Shown: one piece after another, positions 55,621 through 64,000 of the stretch
How positions within the stretch are numbered: the stretch's first letter is position 1
Layout of the letters: every line of letters begins with the position of its first letter
Origin: Pseudomonas campi
GTDB taxonomy: Bacteria > Pseudomonadota > Gammaproteobacteria > Pseudomonadales > Pseudomonadaceae
Length of the DNA: 64,000 nucleotides
Reading direction: 5' to 3'
Assembly: GCF_013200955.2 (NCBI RefSeq)
Contig: NZ_CP053697.2
Span: forward strand, 1,984,001-2,048,000
Program-made: the position numbers and the translations under genes
Notes under the pieces: generated by a model
The model's input: only the letters and a program-made list of their open reading frames with translations
Database searches by the model: none
What the model was told of the DNA's origin: nothing

Positions 55621-56121
55621 TCACTCGCCGAGCTGAACCGACTGGCCGCTGGCCAGTTGTTCTTCCTCGAACAGGCGCCAGTCCTGGCCGCCTTCCTGAC
55701 CGATGACTTCGACGAAGCGACGGCCTTCGACCGCATCCAGCAGGTTGCCGGCATAGCTGCCGTCCGCCTGGGCTTGCAGCACTACCCGCCGATCACGCTC
55801 GGGCTGGGTCGGCGAGATCAGGTTGAGCACCAGTTGCGGCGGCTTGCTGTAGCCCTGCAGCTGCAGGCTGGCGGTGCCTCGCTCATTGTCCAGCTGCAGG
55901 CTGGCCTTGAGCTTGAGGCGCACGGCGAGGTTTTCGCGCTCCAGCGAGGTGTTGATGCCTTTGCCGACATCGTAATAGTTGTCGGAGATCAGCCCCGGCG
56001 GATTGCGCGTGGCGATCACCAGCATGGAGGTGCCCAGCACCACGGACATGCCGAGAATGCCGAGAATGAACCAGACCCAGAATTCTTTGTACCAGGGCCG
56101 GGCGAGGGGGTCGGGTTGCAT
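55621..56121 (-). CDS. ccoH: CcoH (FixH), cbb3 oxidase assembly protein
   Basis: 166 residues. N-terminal membrane helix (FWVWFILGILGMSVVLGTSMLVIA) and the conserved DNYYDVGKGIN segment right after it, followed by a periplasmic beta domain. Stabilises assembly intermediates of cbb3. It lies 14 bases from ccoG and 13 from ccoI in the ccoGHIS operon. Confidence 0.93.
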   Translation of the reverse strand: MQPDPLARPWYKEFWVWFILGILGMSVVLGTSMLVIATRNPPGLISDNYYDVGKGINTSLERENLAVRLKLKASLQLDNERGTASLQLQGYSKPPQLVLNLISPTQPERDRRVVLQAQADGSYAGNLLDAVEGRRFVEVIGQEGGQDWRLFEEEQLASGQSVQLGE

Positions 56122-56135
56122 GCAATTTCCTAAGG

Positions 56136-57551
56136 TTAGCGAACGCTGGGGCCGATGAAGCGGCTGTCGGTGTCGCTGTGGATACTCGGGTCTTCAACGG
56201 CCTGAACCTTGAAGAGGATTTCGTTGGCGCTGGAGGGCAGTTTCTCCGGTGGTATGGACAATTCCACCGGCACGGAGAGTACCTCACCTTCGGCGACCTT
56301 GAGTTCGCTCTTGCCCCCATAGACCAGGCCATCCAGACCTTCGACGCTGACCCGGAAGGTCAGGTCGCGCTGGGCCTTGTTCATCAGCTTGAGGGTGTAG
56401 ACGTTCTCGATGAAGCCCTGCTCGTTCTCGCGGAACAGCACTCGATCCTTGAGGATGTCGAGTTCCACCAGCGAACGATGACCGACCGCCCAGGCGAACA
56501 GGCCCATCATGGCGACCAGGGCAATCGCATAGCCGATCAGCCGTGGGCGCAGCAGGTGGGTCTTCTGCCCGGAGAGGTTGTGCTCGGTGGTGTAGCTGAT
56601 CAGGCCTTTGGGGTAGTTCATCTTCTCCATGATGCTGTCGCAGGCGTCGATGCAGGCGGCGCAGCCGATGCACTCGATCTGCAGGCCGTCGCGGATGTCG
56701 ATGCCGGTCGGGCAGACCTGGACGCACATGGTGCAGTCGATGCAGTCACCGAGGCCGTCGGCCTTGTAGTCGGCGGTCTTCTTGCGCGGGCCACGGCTTT
56801 CACCGCGGCGCGGATCGTAGGAGACGATCAGGGTGTCCTTGTCGAACATCACGCTCTGGAAGCGCGCGTAGGGGCACATGTAGATGCACACCTGTTCGCG
56901 CAGCCAGCCGGCATTGCCGTAGGTGGCCAGGGTGAAGAAACCGACCCAGAAATAGGCCCAGCCATCGGCCTCGCCACTGAGCAGGCTGGGGATCAAATCA
57001 CGGATCGGTGAGAAGTAGCCGACGAAGGTCAGGCCGGTCACCAGACCGATGAGTATCCACAGGCTGTGCTTGGCCGCCTTGCGAGCGAATTTCTCGCCGC
57101 TCATGGGCTGCTTGTCCAGCTTCATGCGCTGGTTGCGGTCACCCTCGGTGACTTTCTCACACCACATGAACACCCAGGTCCACACGCTTTGCGGGCAGGT
57201 ATAGCCGCACCAGACGCGGCCGGCGAACACGGTGATGAAGAACAGGCCGAAGGCACAGATGATCAGCAGCCAGGACAGCAGGGCAAAGTCCTGCGGCCAG
57301 AAGGTGGCGCCGAAGATGTAGAACTTGCGCTCGGGCAGGTCCCACCAGACCGCTTGCCGGTCATTCCAGCTAAGCCAGGCGGTACCGAAATAGAGCAGGA
57401 ACAGGAAGGCCCCGCCGCTGACCCGCAGGTTGCGGAACAGGCCGGTAAAGGCGCGGGTATAGATTTTTTCCTGGCTGGCGTACAGGTCGACGCTGGCGTT
57501 GCCTGTGGCCGCAGGAGGGGTGATGTTTCGAACGGGAATCTGGTCGCTCAT
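56136..57551 (-). CDS. ccoG: CcoG (FixG), iron-sulfur copper reductase for cbb3 assembly
   Basis: 471 residues. About five membrane helices, a polyferredoxin region with CIDCTMCVQVCPTGIDIRDG and CIGCAACIDACDSIM, and a C-terminal periplasmic Ig-like domain (FixG C-domain). CcoG is reported to reduce Cu(II) for cbb3 copper insertion. First gene of ccoGHIS; no ANR box seen upstream. Confidence 0.95.
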   Translation of the reverse strand: MSDQIPVRNITPPAATGNASVDLYASQEKIYTRAFTGLFRNLRVSGGAFLFLLYFGTAWLSWNDRQAVWWDLPERKFYIFGATFWPQDFALLSWLLIICAFGLFFITVFAGRVWCGYTCPQSVWTWVFMWCEKVTEGDRNQRMKLDKQPMSGEKFARKAAKHSLWILIGLVTGLTFVGYFSPIRDLIPSLLSGEADGWAYFWVGFFTLATYGNAGWLREQVCIYMCPYARFQSVMFDKDTLIVSYDPRRGESRGPRKKTADYKADGLGDCIDCTMCVQVCPTGIDIRDGLQIECIGCAACIDACDSIMEKMNYPKGLISYTTEHNLSGQKTHLLRPRLIGYAIALVAMMGLFAWAVGHRSLVELDILKDRVLFRENEQGFIENVYTLKLMNKAQRDLTFRVSVEGLDGLVYGGKSELKVAEGEVLSVPVELSIPPEKLPSSANEILFKVQAVEDPSIHSDTDSRFIGPSVR

Positions 57552-57644
57552 CAGGGTCGTACCACGGCTTGGGTGAGTGCTCCTGTCGATACTTGCCGAA
57601 GGAGTCAGAATTTCACGGCTCTATGGTACGCCTGATCGAGCTGT

Positions 57645-57676
57645 GCCCGGGTGCGACCAGCGGTCGCGTCCCGGGC
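57645..57676. terminator. Hairpin between ccoP1 and ccoG
   Basis: GCCCGGG (57645-57651) and CCCGGGC (57670-57676) plus inner GCGACC (57653-57658) and GGTCGC (57662-57667) form a 13-bp stem with a small internal loop, 10 bases past the ccoP1 stop. There is no T-run; likely the end of the first cbb3 operon. Confidence 0.5.
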
Positions 57677-57685
57677 GGGTGATGC

Positions 57686-58663
57686 TTACTTCTCGACTGG
57701 CTCGGCTTTCTCGCCGTGCGACAGGCTGTACACGTAGGCGGTCAGCAGGTGCACTTTGTCTTCGCTGCCCACATAGGGTAGCTGCGCCGGCATGTTGCCG
57801 TTACGGCCATAGCGGATGGTCTGCTGCAGTTGCGCGTAGCTACTGCCGTAGATGAAGGCGCTGGGGTTGGTCAGGTTCGGTGCGCCCATCATCTTGTTGC
57901 CGGTGCCTTCCTTGGTGTGGCAGGCGAAGCAGGTGGTTTCGAACACTTTCTTACCGGCAGCGATGTCAGCAGTCACACCTTCCGGCAGCTTGCGGCCGCC
58001 CAGTTCGGTGAGCACGTAGGCGGCAACATTGCGTACGCCGTCTTCGCCGATCTGCGGAGCCTGCGGCGGCATGGCGCCACTGCGGCCAGCAATGATGGTC
58101 TGCTTGATCTCGGCCGGCGAGCCGCCCCAGCGCCATTCGTTGTCGGTCAGGTTGGGGAAGCCATAGGCACCCTTGGCGTCGGAGCCGTGGCAGACCGAGC
58201 AGTTGGAGGCGAACAGACGGTTACCCATTTTCAGGGCCTTCTCGTCCTTGGCCACTTCCTCGATCGGCATCTTGGCGTAGGCAGCATAGAGCGGGGCGTA
58301 TTGCTTGTCGGCCCGCACCATCTCTTTTTCCCACTGGTGCACACCGGTCCAGCCGGCTTCGCCATTGGCGAACGGCTTGCCGTCACCGGCTTCGTTGTAG
58401 CCCGGCAGCAGACCTTTCCAGTTACCCAGGCCTGGGTAGAGCACCAGGTAGCCGAGGGCGAAGACGATGGTGCCGACGAACAGCATGAACCACCACTTCG
58501 GCAGCGGGTTGTCGTACTCGGCGATGCCATCGAACTCGTGGCCGACGGTTTCCTCGGTGGGGTCCTGGCGCTGGCCCTTGCGCACGCTGAAGATCAGCAC
58601 GGCCATGGCGATGATGGTGCCCAGGCTCAGCACCGTGATGTAGAGACTCCAGAAGGTAGTCAT
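57686..58663 (-). CDS. ccoP1: CcoP1, dihaem cytochrome c subunit of cbb3 oxidase 1
   Basis: 325 residues. Two N-terminal membrane helices (about 8-26 and 57-76) and two haem c sites, CSVCH (155-159) and CFACH (245-249), with axial Met candidates in GAMPP and NMPAQ. Passes electrons to CcoO. Overlaps ccoQ1 by 4 bases. The number follows the P. aeruginosa convention, in which cbb3-1 is next to ccoG. Confidence 0.96.
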   Translation of the reverse strand: MTTFWSLYITVLSLGTIIAMAVLIFSVRKGQRQDPTEETVGHEFDGIAEYDNPLPKWWFMLFVGTIVFALGYLVLYPGLGNWKGLLPGYNEAGDGKPFANGEAGWTGVHQWEKEMVRADKQYAPLYAAYAKMPIEEVAKDEKALKMGNRLFASNCSVCHGSDAKGAYGFPNLTDNEWRWGGSPAEIKQTIIAGRSGAMPPQAPQIGEDGVRNVAAYVLTELGGRKLPEGVTADIAAGKKVFETTCFACHTKEGTGNKMMGAPNLTNPSAFIYGSSYAQLQQTIRYGRNGNMPAQLPYVGSEDKVHLLTAYVYSLSHGEKAEPVEK

Positions 58664-58848
58664 TCTTTATTGCTCCCAGAAGCTTGTTCGTCACGCTCTT
58701 TGGCGGGGGCGTCGTCGGCGAAGGGCAGGTTGGCGGCCTCGTCGAAGCTGTCTTTGCGTCTGCTGCTGTAGGCCCAGAGCACCACGCCAATGAAAGCGAT
58801 GAAAACCACGGCGGTGCCGATACCGCGAAGCGTCCCGATATCCATCAT
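58660..58848 (-). CDS. ccoQ1: CcoQ1, small cbb3 oxidase subunit
   Basis: 62 residues: one membrane helix (about 9-27) followed by [22 protein letters not shown], the usual CcoQ motif. Stabilises the complex. It lies 3 bases after ccoO1 and overlaps ccoP1. No counterpart is found in the second operon. Confidence 0.93.
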   Translation of the reverse strand: MMDIGTLRGIGTAVVFIAFIGVVLWAYSSRRKDSFDEAANLPFADDAPAKERDEQASGSNKE

Positions 58849-58851
58849 GCG

Positions 58852-59462
58852 TTACCGTTTGTTCTTGATTGAGGTGCCCAGACCTTGCAGGTATGCGACC
58901 AGCGCATCCATCTCGGTCTTGCCTTTCACAGCTTCTGCCGCGCCGGCGATATCTTCGTCGGTGTAGGGCACGCCCAGAGTGCGCATGGCTTCAAGCTTGG
59001 TAGCGGTGTTCTTGCCATCCAGCTTGTTCTCGACCAGCCACGGGTAAGCCGGCATCTTCGACTCGGGCACTACGTTGCGCGGGTTGTACAGGTGCGCGCG
59101 CTGCCACTCATCCGAGTAGCGGCCGCCAACGCGGGCCAGGTCCGGGCCGGTACGCTTGGAGCCCCAGAGGAACGGGTGATCCCAGACGCTTTCGCCGGCG
59201 ACGGAGTAGTGACCGTAGCGCTCGGTTTCGGCACGGAACGGCCGGATCATCTGCGAGTGGCAGCCAACGCAGCCTTCGCGGATGTAGATGTCACGACCTT
59301 CGACTTCCAGCGCGGTACGCGGCTTCATGCCTTCGACCGGGGTGTTGGTCACGTCCTGGAAGAACAGCGGGACGATCTGGGTCAGGCCACCGATGCTGAC
59401 GGCGATGACCATGAAGAACGCCAGCAGGCCAATGTTCTTCTCGACTATTTCGTGGCTTTTCA

Positions 59463-59463
<1 letters not shown>
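58852..59463 (-). CDS. ccoO1: CcoO1, monohaem cytochrome c subunit of cbb3 oxidase 1
   Basis: 203 residues. N-terminal membrane anchor (about 11-30) and haem site CVGCH (65-69). Very similar to CcoO2 at 62283-62897. Starts at the last base of the ccoN1 stop. Confidence 0.96.
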
Positions 59464-61259
<1,796 letters not shown>

Positions 61260-61281
61260 AAGGAAGGCGTCGGGCGACGCC
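61260..61281 (-). terminator. Terminator of the second cbb3 operon
   Basis: On the - strand GGCGTC-GCCC-GACGCC (61266-61281) forms a 6-bp stem, followed by TTCCTTC, 13 bases past the ccoP2 stop. Confidence 0.5.
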
Positions 61282-61293
61282 CTCCGTTTTCGC

Positions 61294-62235
61294 TTACTGC
61301 TCGACTGCAGCGCTACGTTCGTCGTGTGACAGGCTGTACACGTAGGCGGCCAGCAGATGCACCTTGTCCTCGCTGCCGACAAAGGGCAATTGAGCGGGCA
61401 TGTTGCCGTTACGGCCGTAGCGGATGGTTTGCTGCAGTTGCGCGTAGCTGCTGCCGTAGATGAAGGCGCTGGGGTTGGTCAGGTCCGGCGCGCCCATGCT
61501 CGGGGTGCCTTTGCCTGCTGCGCCGTGGCAGGCGAAGCAGGTGCTGGAGAAGACCTTGCGCCCAGCCTCGATATCTGCGCTGACACCTTCCGGCAGCTTG
61601 CGCCCGGCCAGTTCGACGAGGACGAAGGCGGCAGCGTTACGCACGCCATCGTCGCCGATCATCGGTGCTTGGGCAGGCATCATGCCGTGGCGGCCGGCGC
61701 TGATGGTCTGCTTGATTTCTGCCGGTGAACCGCCCCAGCGCCAGTGCCGGTCGGTCAGGTTGGGGAAGCCATAGGCGCCCTTGGCGTCGGAGCCGTGGCA
61801 GACCGAGCAGTTGGAGGCGAACAGGCGACCGCCCATCTTCACCGCGTACTCATCCTTGGCCACGTCCTCGACCGGCATGGCCGCGTACTTGGCGTAGATC
61901 GGGCCGTACTGCTGGTTGGCCTTGTCGATTTCGCGCTGCCACTGGGCGACCTGGGTCCAGCCGTCCTCATAGCCCGGCAGCACGCCTTTCCAGTTGCCCA
62001 GACCGGGGTAGAGCACCAGGTAGCCGACGGCGAAGACGATGGTGCCGAGGAACAGCATGAACCACCACTTGGGCAGCGGGTTGTCGTACTCCTCGATGCC
62101 GTCGAAGGCGTGGCCCATGGTCTGGTCGGTAGGGCCCGGACGCTCGCCACGGCGGGTGGCGAAGATCAGCCAGAGCAAGGCGACCAGGCTGCCAAGGGTG
62201 AGCAGGGTGATATAGCCACTCCAGAAAGAGGTCAT
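61294..62235 (-). CDS. ccoP2: CcoP2, dihaem cytochrome c subunit of cbb3 oxidase 2
   Basis: 313 residues from ATG 62235 ([14 protein letters not shown]); upstream open sequence is antisense or frame-shifted ccoO2. Haem sites CSVCH (143-147) and CFACH (233-237). It is 12 residues shorter than CcoP1, missing a stretch of the [12 protein letters not shown] loop. It follows ccoO2 after 47 bases in which ccoQ would be expected but is absent. Confidence 0.95.
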   Translation of the reverse strand: MTSFWSGYITLLTLGSLVALLWLIFATRRGERPGPTDQTMGHAFDGIEEYDNPLPKWWFMLFLGTIVFAVGYLVLYPGLGNWKGVLPGYEDGWTQVAQWQREIDKANQQYGPIYAKYAAMPVEDVAKDEYAVKMGGRLFASNCSVCHGSDAKGAYGFPNLTDRHWRWGGSPAEIKQTISAGRHGMMPAQAPMIGDDGVRNAAAFVLVELAGRKLPEGVSADIEAGRKVFSSTCFACHGAAGKGTPSMGAPDLTNPSAFIYGSSYAQLQQTIRYGRNGNMPAQLPFVGSEDKVHLLAAYVYSLSHDERSAAVEQ

Positions 62236-62282
62236 GGCTGTGTACTCCGTGACAGGAACAGGTTGGGGGGAATGACCATGAC

Positions 62283-62896
62283 TTACCTCTTGTTCTTCAG
62301 GCTGGTACCGAGGACCTGCAGGTAGGCGACCAGCGCCTCCATTTCGGTCTTGCCTTGCACGGCCTCGGCCGCGCCGGCAATGTCGGCATCGCTGTAGGGC
62401 ACGCCCAGGGTGCGCATGGCTTCGAGCTTGGCAGCGCTGCCCTTGCCGTCCAGCTTGTTTTCCACCAGCCAGGGGTAGGCCGGCATCTTCGACTCCGGCA
62501 CCACGTTGCGCGGGTTGTACAGGTGCGCGCGGTGCCAATCATCGGAGTAGCGCCCGCCCACGCGGGCCAGGTCCGGGCCGGTACGCTTGGAGCCCCAGAG
62601 GAATGGGTGATCCCAGACGCTTTCGCCGGCGACCGAGTAGTGGCCATAGCGCTCGGTTTCGGCACGGAACGGCCGGATCATCTGCGAGTGGCAGCCGACG
62701 CAGCCTTCCTTGATGTAGATGTCACGGCCTTCCAGTTGCAGCGCGGTGTAGGGCTTCATGCCCTGCACCGGCTCGTTGACTACGTCCTGGAAGAACAGCG
62801 GAACGATCTGGGTCAGGCCGCCGATGCTGACGGCCAGCACCATGGCCAGGGCCAGCAGGCCGACGTTTTTCTCGAGTATTTCGTGTTTGCTGCTCA

Positions 62897-62897
<1 letters not shown>
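62283..62897 (-). CDS. ccoO2: CcoO2, monohaem cytochrome c subunit of cbb3 oxidase 2
   Basis: 204 residues with an N-terminal anchor and haem site CVGCH (66-70); closely similar to CcoO1 throughout. Starts on the last base of the ccoN2 stop. Confidence 0.95.

Positions 62898-64000
<1,103 letters not shown>

Overview
The window is a chromosome segment of a Pseudomonas species. Its gene order closely follows the P. aeruginosa chromosome as I remember it: flhB-flhA-flhF-fleN-fliA-che-mot, then ccm, smc-zipA-ligA, dnaX-ybaB-recR, anr-hemN and two cco operons. GC is roughly 63-66% in most genes. Extra genes, repeats and start-codon differences argue against P. aeruginosa itself, and I cannot name the species.

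Region 1 (1-17260, + strand) is polar flagellum and chemotaxis: the end of fliR, flhB, a lysozyme-like gene, flhA behind a sigma-54 promoter, flhF, fleN, fliA, cheYZAB, motCD, parC-parP, cheW, a DUF2802 gene, a 173-bp inverted-repeat element and a periplasmic rhodanese. Genes for export gate, flagellar placement and number (FlhF/FleN), late sigma factor, chemotaxis signalling, second stator (MotCD) and array positioning (ParC/ParP) sit together, largely coupled. Region 2 (17241-19120, - strand) is a FlhB-C-terminus-like/FliK-like pair. Region 3 (19174-26541, + strand) is the complete cytochrome c maturation set ccmABCDEFGHI plus a small lipoprotein gene; the haem-loading apparatus serves, among others, the c-type subunits of the cbb3 oxidases at the right end.

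Region 4 (26545-40610) is housekeeping: an HD phosphohydrolase, smc, zipA, ligA, a TRL-like lipoprotein, an HU protein, a chemoreceptor with a sigma-28 promoter, 4.5S RNA (ffs), dnaX, ybaB and recR. Region 5 (40616-48662) is more variable: a GNAT gene broken by one extra 7-bp tandem unit, a rhodanese divergent from an FtrA-like AraC regulator, a lipoprotein, an acyl-CoA dehydrogenase, a small ORF that looks like a deletion scar of a type I restriction system (HsdM start fused to HsdR end), a Fic protein, rlhA and an FKBP isomerase.

Region 6 (48700-64000, mostly - strand) is low-oxygen respiration: apt, anr, a small unknown gene, hemN with a perfect ANR box, a TauE/SafE-like membrane protein, ccoSIHG and two tandem cbb3 oxidase operons (ccoNOQP, then ccoNO-P without a recognisable ccoQ; the last ccoN runs off the window).

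I found no complete new defence or secretion system. The most interesting leads are the repeated CheZ-tail-like peptides in the CheA linker, a 12-bp hairpin plus leader ORF over the smc start, the 7-bp-repeat frameshift in the GNAT gene, the hsdM'-'hsdR scar, the stand-alone FlhB-C/FliK-like pair, and the second cbb3 operon lacking ccoQ.
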